A stretch of 64,000 nucleotides of DNA. Source: Bacteroidales bacterium (GTDB lineage: Bacteria; Bacteroidota; Bacteroidia; Bacteroidales; M50B96). The stretch lies in NCBI GenBank assembly GCA_021740905.1, contig JAIOYV010000029.1, positions 1-64,000 of the forward strand, read 5' to 3'. The notes beneath the pieces were generated by a model. It had not been told where the DNA came from, searched no databases, and saw only the letters and a list, made by a program, of their open reading frames with translations. Shown here in pieces: positions 27,336 to 36,378 of this stretch (its first letter is position 1; each line of letters starts with the position of its first letter). The translations under genes were made by a program, and so were the position numbers.

Positions 27336-28046
27336 ATGTGGAATCTAATAATCATCGCCGCTGCTGCAATCATTTTAGGGATTTTTATCAATTACCTTTT
27401 GAACAAGGTGACTAAGCTAAAAATTGTTTTCCAAATATTGTTGCCAGTAGTCATTTTCGTGCTTGCTTACTTCATTTACAAGGGAATTGAAACCCCTATC
27501 GAATTTGAAAAACAGAAAGCGGTCCGCTACGAACAAGTTAAATTGAAACTGATGGACATTCGGAATGCACAGGTAGCTTACAAACAGGTAAAAGGAAAAT
27601 ACACCGATAATTTCGACTCTTTGATCAATTTTGTTAAGACCGATTCATTATCCATAATCAGGGCTATCGGAAGTTTGTCGGACAGTTTGATCGAAGCCGG
27701 TTGGAACGAAGAAAGAGGGATCAAGGAAGGTGTCATAATCCGTGAAACCTCAAAAGTTGCCGTATTGGATTCACTTTTTAAAAAAGATTACCCAATAGAC
27801 TCACTTAGGTATATTCCTTATTCCGGTGGTGTTGAATTTGAAATGGCCGAAGGAGAAATCGAAACTGGTTCGAAAGTTAAAGTACGAGTATTTGAAGCAA
27901 AAGCCCCATTCAAGATTTGGCTAAAAGGCCTCAATCATCAGCTTATTGTCAACTTGATTGACGAGCGGAAAGTAAACGATTTATACGAAGGCCTAAAAGT
28001 AGGTAGTATCGAAGAAGCCAATAATAATGCAGGAAACTGGGAGTAA
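27336..28046 (+). CDS. Membrane-anchored protein of unknown function
   Basis: A 236-residue protein with two N-terminal membrane helices (LIIIAAAAIILGIFINYLL and IVFQILLPVVIFVLAYFI). A soluble domain follows, starting with a helix containing RNAQVAYKQVKGKYTDNFDSL. That segment resembles the pilin-like phrase seen in secreted helical proteins, where processing of a mature helix is common. It is first in a run of three genes with DUF3822 and rsmD (33-base gap, then a 10-base overlap). Function unknown. Confidence 0.65.
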   Translation: MWNLIIIAAAAIILGIFINYLLNKVTKLKIVFQILLPVVIFVLAYFIYKGIETPIEFEKQKAVRYEQVKLKLMDIRNAQVAYKQVKGKYTDNFDSLINFVKTDSLSIIRAIGSLSDSLIEAGWNEERGIKEGVIIRETSKVAVLDSLFKKDYPIDSLRYIPYSGGVEFEMAEGEIETGSKVKVRVFEAKAPFKIWLKGLNHQLIVNLIDERKVNDLYEGLKVGSIEEANNNAGNWE

Positions 28047-28079
28047 TATTTCATTCCTGTTTCATTACAAAATCCGTGT

Positions 28080-28943
28080 ATGAAGGATTTTGGATTTATC
28101 GACCCGGGGTTTGATGTAAAACATTCATCAACATATTATTTATCCATCCAGCTTGCGTTGGATGGATTTTCGTTTTCGGTGCTCGATGTATTGAGCAATA
28201 CATTCATCTTGTTTAAGCACAAATCGATCCCCACTGATGAGGGTGGTCTCGCTGCTGATTATTATTGCCAATATGTGTACGATTTTTTGATTTCAGAAAA
28301 GGCATTCAAATTCCCTTACAAAGGCATTGGCATTATTTATATCTCGCCTTATTCCACAATGGTTCCGCTTGCCATTTTTGATAAAGCAAAAGCCGAAAAG
28401 CTTTTCGAGGCGAACCATGGAAAAATGAGTAACATCGATATCCTGTCGAATAAGCTCAAAAACCTTGATATGGTAAATGTTTTTGCCATCCCCGATTGCC
28501 TGCTTAGGATTTTAAGCCGCCAGTTTATCAATTTTAAACTCTATCATCAGGCTACACCTCTTATCATTAATGCAATTACTGACAATTCGAACTATAAAAG
28601 GGGATTACGAATTTATATCAACCAAAACAAGAAGATTGTCGATATGCTTGTGGTAAACTCCGGGCGATTGATGCTTTTCAATAGCTTTGGCTATAATTCG
28701 GAAAGCGATATTCTTTATTACCTGGTGAATATTGCCGAACAGTTGCAGAATATTGGGCCTGTCGAGGAAGTGGTCTTAAGCGGCAAAATCCAATTGAATG
28801 AAATCCTACAAGCACAAATAGGGAAGTATTTTAAGCCAGTCAGCCTGTTCAATCCATCCGAGAAATTCAAATTCAGCGATTCGTTTGAAGAATTCACAGG
28901 CAGCGGTTTTTCACTTTTATTCAACATGCACTCATGCGAATAG
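28080..28943 (+). CDS. DUF3822 family protein
   Basis: A 287-residue protein with the pattern of DUF3822, a Bacteroidota family of unknown function normally encoded just before rsmD. The sequence suggests a duplicated actin/ASKHA-like fold: strands such as YYLSIQLALDGFSFSVLD at the N-terminus, and LRIYINQNKKIVDMLVVNSG followed by VEEVVLSGKI in the second half. Its end overlaps the rsmD start by 10 bases, so the two are translationally coupled. The family call rests mainly on this context plus sequence feel. Confidence 0.75.
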   Translation: MKDFGFIDPGFDVKHSSTYYLSIQLALDGFSFSVLDVLSNTFILFKHKSIPTDEGGLAADYYCQYVYDFLISEKAFKFPYKGIGIIYISPYSTMVPLAIFDKAKAEKLFEANHGKMSNIDILSNKLKNLDMVNVFAIPDCLLRILSRQFINFKLYHQATPLIINAITDNSNYKRGLRIYINQNKKIVDMLVVNSGRLMLFNSFGYNSESDILYYLVNIAEQLQNIGPVEEVVLSGKIQLNEILQAQIGKYFKPVSLFNPSEKFKFSDSFEEFTGSGFSLLFNMHSCE

Positions 28944-29464
28944 TTAGCGGGACTCACAAGGGGCGTGTCATTCGTCCACCATCATTTTTTAAAGCAAGGC
29001 CAACCACCGATATGGCCAAAGAAAGCCTCTTTAATATTTTGCAAAACCGGGTCGATTTTGAAGACATAGAGGTTTTGGATTTGTTTTCGGGCACCGGAAG
29101 TATTAGTTACGAGTTTGCATCGCGCGAAACAAAACAGGTAGTTGCCGTTGAGAAGGATTTCCGTTACGCCCGTTTCATTCAGGACACGGCAAAACAATTT
29201 GGTTTCGACCGCTTGAATGTTGTAAAATCAGATTGTTTTAGATTCATTTCAGGAACCCGCTCGAAATACGATTTGATATTTGCCGACCCACCCTACGAAC
29301 TGGAGACCTTAAAAACAATCCCCGATCTAATATTCCAACATGAACTCTTAAAGGAAAACGGGATTTTTATTTTAGAGCACCCCGCAGCTTATTCTTTTTC
29401 GGGGCATCCCCATTTTAAAGAAATGCGAAATTATAGCCGGGTGCATTTTAGTTTTTTTGGGTAG
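28934..29464 (+). CDS. rsmD: 16S rRNA (guanine-966-N2)-methyltransferase RsmD
   Basis: A 176-residue protein opening MRIVSGTHKGRVIRPP, the RsmD signature start. SAM-binding motif I follows (VLDLFSGTGSISYEFASR, about residues 46-63) and the catalytic IFADPPYE (about 114-121) that places the target guanine amino group. It methylates G966 of 16S rRNA in the small subunit. Length is standard. It is coupled to DUF3822 upstream. Confidence 0.95.
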   Translation: MRIVSGTHKGRVIRPPSFFKARPTTDMAKESLFNILQNRVDFEDIEVLDLFSGTGSISYEFASRETKQVVAVEKDFRYARFIQDTAKQFGFDRLNVVKSDCFRFISGTRSKYDLIFADPPYELETLKTIPDLIFQHELLKENGIFILEHPAAYSFSGHPHFKEMRNYSRVHFSFFG

Positions 29465-29734
29465 GGGTGCCTGAACTATTACGTTGAAAAAAAACTTATT
29501 TCGACTTTGCTCAACATAAATATTTCTTATTTTTCTTAAACCTTAATAGCCAATAATTTACAGATGATACCCAACCTTATTACCTTATTCCAAACAAAAT
29601 TATTGAGAGTCGCTGTATTTGCTGGTTCTACTAAGGTTAATCGTATAAATATAAGGTTTTTATCCCATTAAACTACATGAAATGCGTATTAATCCCACAC
29701 GGTTTTTCATTTGATCCCTCATTTCCCCAATTCC

Positions 29735-30886
29735 TCACTCTGCATTACGCAGCAACCCATGCTCCTTCTGCAGCACATTCCGAAGGGGTTTGAAATTTTC
29801 GAGTGTAAGGGGCCAGCTATTTTTATATTTCTTCACAAGGTAGGAAATTTTATGTTCATTTTTTTGTAACTGCTGCGTAATGGCGGATTGTGTTATGGCT
29901 TTGGGTTCGAGAAATTGGCATACGTTTTTGGCAGTGATATCCAGTTTCTCATCCATCGCACGTTTTATCGCTTTTTCCAAACTGTTCAGCAAATTGAACA
30001 TATTGTGGTATCTCACTTCAAGGGTGTCGGTATCTTCAATTATTATAGGGTCGAACTGGATATGGTCGGCCTCGATCAATAAATTCGATTTGTTGTACAA
30101 TTGATTCGATACATAATGAACAGCATCTTCGATGATCCCATTCAGGTTGATCAGTTTGCCTGTGTATTGGCCAACTTTTATAAGTGCCTCTTGGGTAAAA
30201 CTATAATGCTTTTTACTGCAAGTATTAATTTCGTTTAATAGATCGATAGCAAACTCGGTGATTTGTTTGGTTTTTATTTTTGAATTGTTCATGCCATTCT
30301 GTGTAATCCTTTGATTCATTTGCAGGGTATGCTTGTGCACATCAACATTGTTGTCCCATTTCTTGATTTCAGCAAAAAGAAAATCTTTTATAAGGTTGCC
30401 AATATATTGTTTGTTCGATTGACTCAACTTCTCATTGTTTCCTGCAACACTAAAAGTCAATATGTCTTTCGGAAAGTAGATCAGCAAAACGTCGGGGAGG
30501 CCATTTTTATCTAATCCCGGAACCCTAATGCACAGGATGTTTTGCAAAAATGAAGAAAACAAACCACCTTTAATTTCATCCTCATCAGTTGTACTTTGTT
30601 TTTTGCCGATAATTTTATTTTGACTCTCAATGTGCAAAGGTATTTCTTCAGGTAGAAGCCATTCCGAATCATTTTTTTTTCTTCTGAAATCGCTTACAAC
30701 TTGCTTGTCTTTAAAAGCAATTTTGTTTTCTCCTTCCACCTCTTTAGGGTGTACCAATAATTCGAGCGACGTGCTGTCCTCCGAATAGTACATAGCAATC
30801 ACCCGAGAAATTCCTTTAAGTGCCTCTTTTACGGTTTCAAATAATTCTTCCGTACGGTTCCCGATAAAATTATAGTTCTGTTTCAT
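29735..30886 (-). CDS. Hypothetical 383-residue regulatory-like protein
   Basis: The first 180 residues alternate strands and helices in a GAF- or PAS-like manner (ALKGISRVIAMYYSEDSTSLEL, LLIYFPKDILTFSV). A charged helical linker follows (about 190-260). The C-terminal 100 residues contain AITQSAITQQLQKNEHKISY, which reads like a helix-turn-helix, and LVKKYKNSWPLTLENFKPLRN. There is no signal peptide or membrane helix. A sensor plus DNA- or protein-binding tail is possible but unproven. It stands alone with 357 AT-rich bases upstream. Confidence 0.5.
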   Translation of the reverse strand: MKQNYNFIGNRTEELFETVKEALKGISRVIAMYYSEDSTSLELLVHPKEVEGENKIAFKDKQVVSDFRRKKNDSEWLLPEEIPLHIESQNKIIGKKQSTTDEDEIKGGLFSSFLQNILCIRVPGLDKNGLPDVLLIYFPKDILTFSVAGNNEKLSQSNKQYIGNLIKDFLFAEIKKWDNNVDVHKHTLQMNQRITQNGMNNSKIKTKQITEFAIDLLNEINTCSKKHYSFTQEALIKVGQYTGKLINLNGIIEDAVHYVSNQLYNKSNLLIEADHIQFDPIIIEDTDTLEVRYHNMFNLLNSLEKAIKRAMDEKLDITAKNVCQFLEPKAITQSAITQQLQKNEHKISYLVKKYKNSWPLTLENFKPLRNVLQKEHGLLRNAE

Positions 30887-31243
30887 GACAGGATTCGGAT
30901 GTCGAAAGTGACCAGGAAATTATGAGTCAATGTCGTAAGTTTGCCCAAATCTGTCGAGTTGAAAAACCGGCTGTTTCCTTATCCTTTTTGCCCATTCCGA
31001 AATCTTTTCAAATGTAGTAATTTTAGTTTGAATTAAGTCAATATTTTATATACTATTTTATTGGTTTAGCTATTTCAGTTTGTTAAGTTCAATTTAGTAA
31101 AGCTTATATATAACTTAAGAACTAGATATAGAGTAAAATATGTGTCATTTATAGGATTTGTTCAAGGAATCCACAAAAACTATATTTGTTTTATTGCTTA
31201 AGTTTGCAATTGATGTTTTAGTTGTAACTTAATATTTATTGTC
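30887..31243. other. AT-rich divergent intergenic region, no gene
   Basis: 357 bases between divergent genes. No open frame, hairpin or repeat that I can support. It must hold promoters for both sides, but I see no confident -7 box. Confidence 0.5.
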
Positions 31244-31531
31244 ATGGAAAAAATTGCATTTTTATTTTCGCCCGATCCGGAAAACATTTTTAGCATCCTG
31301 CAAAAAGTATTGTATGACCTCAGTTTTTTGGTCATCCTATACGAATGGATCACAGGTAGGATAAAGCTAGCTATCGAAAATCTATTTGTCGATCACCATT
31401 ATTGGAGTAATGAACAGCTGTCTAAAATACTGGTAAATGCCGTTCATATCCTTGTGCAGAAAGAAAAACGAAATGTAGCACAGCGACACCTACAGCAAAG
31501 AATGATCTCGGCTGTCGATAATTTCTTTTAG
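31244..31531 (+). CDS. Small hypothetical protein
   Basis: A 95-residue protein, MEKIAFLFSPDPENIFSILQ at the start, mostly helical, with one moderately hydrophobic stretch (YDLSFLVILYEWITG) and a basic C-terminal part (VQKEKRNVAQRHLQQRM). It is followed closely by another small gene. No family is recognised. Confidence 0.5.
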   Translation: MEKIAFLFSPDPENIFSILQKVLYDLSFLVILYEWITGRIKLAIENLFVDHHYWSNEQLSKILVNAVHILVQKEKRNVAQRHLQQRMISAVDNFF

Positions 31532-31540
31532 ATCGTGGAT

Positions 31541-31792
31541 ATGGAAAATGAAAACCGAAAACCGTCCCGCAAGATTATTATAGCGATCCTTTTTCCGGTT
31601 GTACTCTTTATTGTTGTTTGTACCATTGCCGAAAAACTGAGTTACCGGGGCAATAACCCTTTTGATTTGGACAGGACATGGTATCTGTGGGTTTTATACG
31701 CTTTCATTGTTGCCTATTGGGAAGACCTGATCTTTTTTCGCTCACAAAAGAGGAAATCAGATGTCAAGTCGGATCAAACGCAAGATCTTTAG
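31541..31792 (+). CDS. Small membrane protein, unknown function
   Basis: An 83-residue protein from the ATG at 31541; a GTG six bases upstream is possible. It has two membrane helices: IIIAILFPVVLFIVVCTIAE and WYLWVLYAFIVAYWEDLIFF, with a charged C-terminal tail. It lies nine bases after the preceding small gene, so the two are probably one transcript. Confidence 0.55.
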   Translation: MENENRKPSRKIIIAILFPVVLFIVVCTIAEKLSYRGNNPFDLDRTWYLWVLYAFIVAYWEDLIFFRSQKRKSDVKSDQTQDL

Positions 31793-31889
31793 ATGCATAA
31801 AAGTAATCCTAAACCAAAAGAAAGAATTTTGTATTTATTTCACGATTATACCGAATAATGTTGTATTTTTAACATGCTGTTTGATTATG

Positions 31890-31897
31890 TAAATTTG
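31890..31897 (+). promoter_or_regulatory. Candidate -7 box very close to the 31902 start
   Basis: TAAATTTG fits TAnnTTTG and ends only four bases before the ATG at 31902, which would make the transcript nearly leaderless if that start is right. No good -33 element is visible. Confidence 0.3.
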
Positions 31898-31901
31898 CTA
31901 T

Positions 31902-32558
31902 ATGGTAACAATTCCTCAAGCGATTGATAAGATACTGAAGCAAAGGCCTATGTTGCTTGAAGGCCTGGCTCAGGAGATTATTAATTTGTCGTCACTTGCC
32001 CGAAAGATTCAACCCGAAGTGGAAGAAATTCTGCACAAACAAATTAAAACTGGAGCGGTGGTAATGGCCTTAAAACGCTTTAATCCGCAACCAAAAATTG
32101 CTTTGACCCGCCGGATAGCAAGTATGGTAAAGAATATTGGGGATATTACCGTGCGCTCGAACCTGGCGTCCTACACCTTTTTAAATTCCACTGCAATTAC
32201 CGAAGCACAGGCAAGGTTAATCAGGCAAATTATGACGAATAATTCCATCTTCTATACTATTTCGCAAGGCGTATTCGAGACAACACTTATCATAAGTACA
32301 AGCTTTGCTCCGCAAGTTGAGGAAATTTTCAAGAAGGAAACTATTATTTCACATGCCCACGATCTTTCCTCAATTACCCTACGATTGCCACCCGAGAATA
32401 AAAAAGTACCTGGCTTGTACCATTATATATTCAGCCGGATAACCTGGGAAGGCATCAACGTGTATGAAGTTATTTCTACCACCCACGAATTTTCGATAAT
32501 CGTAAACAACACCGATGTTGAAGAAGCTTTCTCTGTTTTAAAAAATCTTAAAAATTAG
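31902..32558 (+). CDS. Hypothetical protein with an ACT-like C-terminal half
   Basis: A 218-residue cytoplasmic protein. The N-terminal half is helical and includes a winged-helix-like part (LEGLAQEIINLSSLARKIQ, KQIKTGAVVMALKR). The C-terminal half (about 130-215) alternates strands and helices as in ACT domains (SSITLRLPPE; ITWEGINVYEVISTTHEFSI, then VEEAFSVLKNL). ACT domains bind amino acids. It is 11 bases upstream of a threonine aldolase gene and probably co-transcribed, which suits an amino-acid-sensing regulator, but that is inference. Confidence 0.6.
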   Translation: MVTIPQAIDKILKQRPMLLEGLAQEIINLSSLARKIQPEVEEILHKQIKTGAVVMALKRFNPQPKIALTRRIASMVKNIGDITVRSNLASYTFLNSTAITEAQARLIRQIMTNNSIFYTISQGVFETTLIISTSFAPQVEEIFKKETIISHAHDLSSITLRLPPENKKVPGLYHYIFSRITWEGINVYEVISTTHEFSIIVNNTDVEEAFSVLKNLKN

Positions 32559-32569
32559 CCATTTACACA

Positions 32570-33592
32570 ATGAAGATCAACCTAATTAGCGATACTGTTA
32601 CGAAACCATCGCCTGAAATGTTATCCGCAATGATGCAGGCAGAGGTGGGTGATGATGTGTTTAAAAGCGATCCAACAGTGAATGCCCTGGAAGAAAAAGC
32701 CGCTCGCATGTTCGGAAAAGAGGCAGCTATTTTTTGCCCATCGGGGACAATGACCAATCAAATAGCCGTGAAAGTCCACACCCAGCCAGGGGATGTGGTA
32801 ATAGCCGATAAGTTTTCGCATGTTTACAATTACGAAGGTGGGGGAATAGCTTTCAATTCGGGGGCAACCTGCAAATTGATTGACGGGGAACATGGGAGGT
32901 TTACGGCCAAACAAGCAGCTTTGGCCATCCCACCAAACGACGTGCACTGGCCACAACCCAGTCTTGTGGTTGTTGAAAATACTACCAATAAAGGGGGAGG
33001 GGCATGTTGGGATTTTGATGAGTTGGTGAAAATTAAACAGCTTTGCGAAAATCATAAAATGGCTTATCATTTAGACGGGGCCCGCCTTTTCAATGCAATT
33101 GTTGTAAAGAAGGAAACCCCCGAGCAATATGGAAAGCTGTTCGATACACTTTCAATTTGCCTGTCGAAAGGTTTGGGTGCTCCTGTTGGTTCGTTGCTAT
33201 TAGGCTCACAGGAACACATTCAAAAGGCTTTTAAATACAGGAAAATATTTGGTGGGGCAATGAGACAATCCGGGTATCTGGCCGCAGCTGGGATTTATGC
33301 CCTGGACAATAATATTGAACGATTGGCTTACGATCATTCCAGGGCACAAGAGATTGTCGAAATCCTTAAAGCCTTGCCCTATGTGAGTATCATTGAACCG
33401 GTCGAGACCAATATTATCATTTTTTATATTCCCGATGATGTTGACGAGGACCAATTCATCAATAAGATGGAAGAACTTGATATCCTACTGGTGGGGATGG
33501 GAGATCGGAAACTCAGGATGGTGACTCATCTCGATTTTACCGACGACATGCTGACAGAATTAAGAAAGAGGTTGATGAGTGTCAAATTTTAG
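32570..33592 (+). CDS. ltaE: Low-specificity L-threonine aldolase
   Basis: A 340-residue PLP enzyme of the beta-eliminating lyase family. It starts with the typical [15 protein letters not shown] and [15 protein letters not shown], contains the active-site aspartate segment [11 protein letters not shown], and carries the PLP lysine in [15 protein letters not shown]. It cleaves L-threonine/L-allo-threonine to glycine and acetaldehyde. Length is standard. It follows the ACT-like gene closely. Confidence 0.93.
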   Translation: MKINLISDTVTKPSPEMLSAMMQAEVGDDVFKSDPTVNALEEKAARMFGKEAAIFCPSGTMTNQIAVKVHTQPGDVVIADKFSHVYNYEGGGIAFNSGATCKLIDGEHGRFTAKQAALAIPPNDVHWPQPSLVVVENTTNKGGGACWDFDELVKIKQLCENHKMAYHLDGARLFNAIVVKKETPEQYGKLFDTLSICLSKGLGAPVGSLLLGSQEHIQKAFKYRKIFGGAMRQSGYLAAAGIYALDNNIERLAYDHSRAQEIVEILKALPYVSIIEPVETNIIIFYIPDDVDEDQFINKMEELDILLVGMGDRKLRMVTHLDFTDDMLTELRKRLMSVKF

Positions 33593-33640
33593 CACTTACT
33601 TATTTTCACCAGTTGGCACATATTTAAAAACAGACCGAAT

Positions 33641-34960
33641 ATGAAGTTCAAATTTTTATTATTAGTTCTTTGGATTCCATTCATTTCTATGGGACAGATA
33701 AGCATTAGAGAAGATGTTAAAAACCTACCTGTGATTAAACCAACTCCTTATGATAGTTTGAGTAGGTTTTATTATAATGGTGAATATTACAATCAAAAAG
33801 GACTTACATCAACTCAATCATATGTTAAAAGCGACCAAGAATTATTAAAATATATCGGGCAGAAAATTTATTTCATTCCATTTTCAAAACAAGCAAAAGA
33901 CAAAGAAATTTATGGAATTAGTTCTTTAAAAATATCTCAAGCGGTTTCATTAGAGAAAGACTTACCTGAAAAAGACATTAAGCCTTTTAAATACATATTA
34001 GAACCTTTGCGAAAATCTGAACCAAAAAGATATGAAGCAGATTATCAAAAAAGAAAAGAAGCATACATTAATAAACTAAATGAAACTATCAAAACAGATT
34101 TGTATAGACCTAAATACTTTATACGTTCCTATGATGATGACAATTCTCCAATAGGTGAATTTCGAACTCCTCCTGAGTCATTTCAAGGAAAGTATTTCAA
34201 AATCATCGATTTTAAATTTGATAGCACATATGAATATTCATCCAAAATTAGAATGTATCTTACTGATGAGCAAAATGATACTCTTTTTATGGAATATACA
34301 CGACAAAACTGGGAATGGAATAGAGTAGAACCATTTATTCTATTGTCTTATTATGAAAAACAGAAAATTAAGTATATCGGAAATTCTTTCATCGCAAACT
34401 TTGAAAAAGACCAGGCTATACCTCCAATTTTAGATATAAATACAGGAGAAGAAATAAAATTTGGAAATCTATCAGAGTGGAAATGTACAGGATTAGAATT
34501 CTTGAATACGAGTATTAGGTATTTACAATTTTACTTAATTTTTCAAAATGAAAACATGAATACTATAAAAGTAAGGATTCGCAAAGAAGAAAAACATGAA
34601 AAAAACTTGGAAGTAAAATCATTCATTGAAAAAAATGAATATCTGACACAAATTGAATTGGCAAAATTAGCTGAAACTGAAAGGCAAAGGCTTGAAGAAC
34701 TTGAAAAGGAGAAAAGAAAGAAAAATGAAGAAGAAAGACACAAGAACATTCGATCAAAATATGGAACTTTTTATGGAAATTTGATTTTAGAAAACAAAGT
34801 ACAACTTGGCATGACTAAGGAAATGTGTGAACTTTCATGGGGCTATCCGGTTGACATTAATAGAACAACCGTATCGGGCTTAGTGCATGAACAATGGGTT
34901 TATTCATACAAAAATTATCTTTATTTTGAGAACGGGAAACTAACTGCAATCCAAAATTAA
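33641..34960 (+). CDS. Secreted protein with a SmpA/OmlA-like C-terminus
   Basis: A 439-residue, AT-rich protein with a Sec signal peptide (FLLLVLWIPFISMGQ). The middle is beta-rich, followed by a charged coiled coil (about 335-370: LAKLAETERQRLEELEKEKR). The last 55 residues contain VQLGMTKEMCELSWGYP and EQWVYSYKNYLYFENGKLTAI, the pattern of the SmpA/OmlA (BamE-like) fold. It is coupled to the next gene (3-base gap). Composition is unlike the surrounding core genes, suggesting an inserted pair. Function unknown. Confidence 0.65.
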   Translation: MKFKFLLLVLWIPFISMGQISIREDVKNLPVIKPTPYDSLSRFYYNGEYYNQKGLTSTQSYVKSDQELLKYIGQKIYFIPFSKQAKDKEIYGISSLKISQAVSLEKDLPEKDIKPFKYILEPLRKSEPKRYEADYQKRKEAYINKLNETIKTDLYRPKYFIRSYDDDNSPIGEFRTPPESFQGKYFKIIDFKFDSTYEYSSKIRMYLTDEQNDTLFMEYTRQNWEWNRVEPFILLSYYEKQKIKYIGNSFIANFEKDQAIPPILDINTGEEIKFGNLSEWKCTGLEFLNTSIRYLQFYLIFQNENMNTIKVRIRKEEKHEKNLEVKSFIEKNEYLTQIELAKLAETERQRLEELEKEKRKKNEEERHKNIRSKYGTFYGNLILENKVQLGMTKEMCELSWGYPVDINRTTVSGLVHEQWVYSYKNYLYFENGKLTAIQN

Positions 34961-34963
34961 TTA

Positions 34964-35593
34964 ATGAAACTGCCTAAAGCTAAAATAACCAGATTTGATG
35001 AAGGCGGCGAAACGGAAATACTTCGCTCTGAATTATCTATTGGTTTTATTGAGTATAAAATCCGAAGCAATGTAAAAAATCTGAAAAATTTTGTCAGAGC
35101 AACCCAAAAAGGAGAGCGGTTAGTTCATATACAAACTCAAAAGTTTATTAATCGTTACTCTGGTGAACAAAAGTCAAATAGCAAAATCACTTATCATCTA
35201 TATTTAAAAGCTGTTGAATATACGATTCTTGAATTGTATAGGATGGTGGAAATTTACCATCATGAATTTATTGCTCATGTTATTGATGATTACGAGATTG
35301 ATTTGTCTCGAAGTCCCAAGTTTGATGAATGCAAAAAATTATTAAAAGAAGCTGGAATTTATATATCCAAAATTAATGGATTTGAGAGCGTACTTGAATT
35401 AAGAAATATAACAAATGATTTGAAACACGCATTCATCCAAGAATATAGTTTAAGTAAAACTATCAATTTAAAATCCTTTCGTCAGTTTGACAGAAAAATG
35501 CTTGTTGAAATGACAAACAAATACCTTTCAGAAGTACCTGCATATATACTTAATTTGGCTGAGGAAATAAATATGAAATATCCGAAAATTTAG
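34964..35593 (+). CDS. Hypothetical helical protein, possibly HEPN-like
   Basis: A 209-residue soluble protein directly behind the secreted protein gene. It is strongly helical, with SKITYHLYLKAVEYTILELY followed later by VLELRNITNDLKHAFIQEY. The R-N...LKH phrase resembles the HEPN R-X4-6-H motif but the spacing is one residue long, so the match is doubtful. AT-rich like its partner. Confidence 0.45.
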   Translation: MKLPKAKITRFDEGGETEILRSELSIGFIEYKIRSNVKNLKNFVRATQKGERLVHIQTQKFINRYSGEQKSNSKITYHLYLKAVEYTILELYRMVEIYHHEFIAHVIDDYEIDLSRSPKFDECKKLLKEAGIYISKINGFESVLELRNITNDLKHAFIQEYSLSKTINLKSFRQFDRKMLVEMTNKYLSEVPAYILNLAEEINMKYPKI

Positions 35594-35747
35594 AAAAACG
35601 TGTGCTAGCAAAAAATATAGTGCATTTGGCAGATATTGCTAAAAATGAAGATGAAAGCAAATAATAAAAATAGTAGTAAAATGAAAATTTGGTGTTTCAA
35701 AATACTAAACGAACAATATTCAAACCGATAAAGATCACACATAAAAT

Positions 35748-36245
35748 ATGAAACAAATTCTAATCATGCGCCATGCAAAATCAGATTGGTATTCCGATGC
35801 CAATTCTGATTCAAAACGCCCCCTAAACGAGCGGGGAGAACGGGATGCCCCACGCATGGGCAAAGAAATACGGAAGAGGGAAATTGTCCCAGACCATATC
35901 CTTTCCAGTCCTGCCAAACGAGCATTTGATACAGCAAAGGCAGTTGCTGATCAATCAGGATTTACCGGAAAAATAGAAAAGATACATGATTTTTATTTTG
36001 GTAGTATAGGGGAAGTCCTTACTCACTTGAAAAACCTTGACAATTCGATCAATCGGATACTCATCGTAGGTCACAACCCCACCTGGGGGCAATTGGCCGA
36101 AAAGTTGGTTGATGGCAATATCGAAATAGAGATGTCGACAGCCAGCCTGGTTTCAGTGGATGCCCAAATCGAAAATTGGAATGACCTTGAATTCGGAAGG
36201 TGCCAGTTTAACTGGTTGTTGAAACCAAAAATGCTGGAAGATTGA
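35748..36245 (+). CDS. sixA: SixA-type phosphohistidine phosphatase
   Basis: A 165-residue histidine-phosphatase-superfamily protein. The catalytic RHG-type motif is LIMRHAKSDW near the N-terminus, followed by RPLNERGERDAPRMG, LSSPAKRAFDTA, and the second histidine in ILIVGHNPTW. SixA removes phosphate from histidine on phosphotransfer proteins. Length and motifs match the SixA branch. It stands alone. Confidence 0.9.
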   Translation: MKQILIMRHAKSDWYSDANSDSKRPLNERGERDAPRMGKEIRKREIVPDHILSSPAKRAFDTAKAVADQSGFTGKIEKIHDFYFGSIGEVLTHLKNLDNSINRILIVGHNPTWGQLAEKLVDGNIEIEMSTASLVSVDAQIENWNDLEFGRCQFNWLLKPKMLED

Positions 36246-36378
36246 CAATCTGTAAAGAATGTGGGACTTTTAATACAAGTTCTTATAAGTTATGAGTCTC
36301 TTAAATGAAAGGGAAAAATATCTAAAAATACTCAATTCCCTAATTACTCAATTGCTTAATTCCTCAATTACTTTTTCC

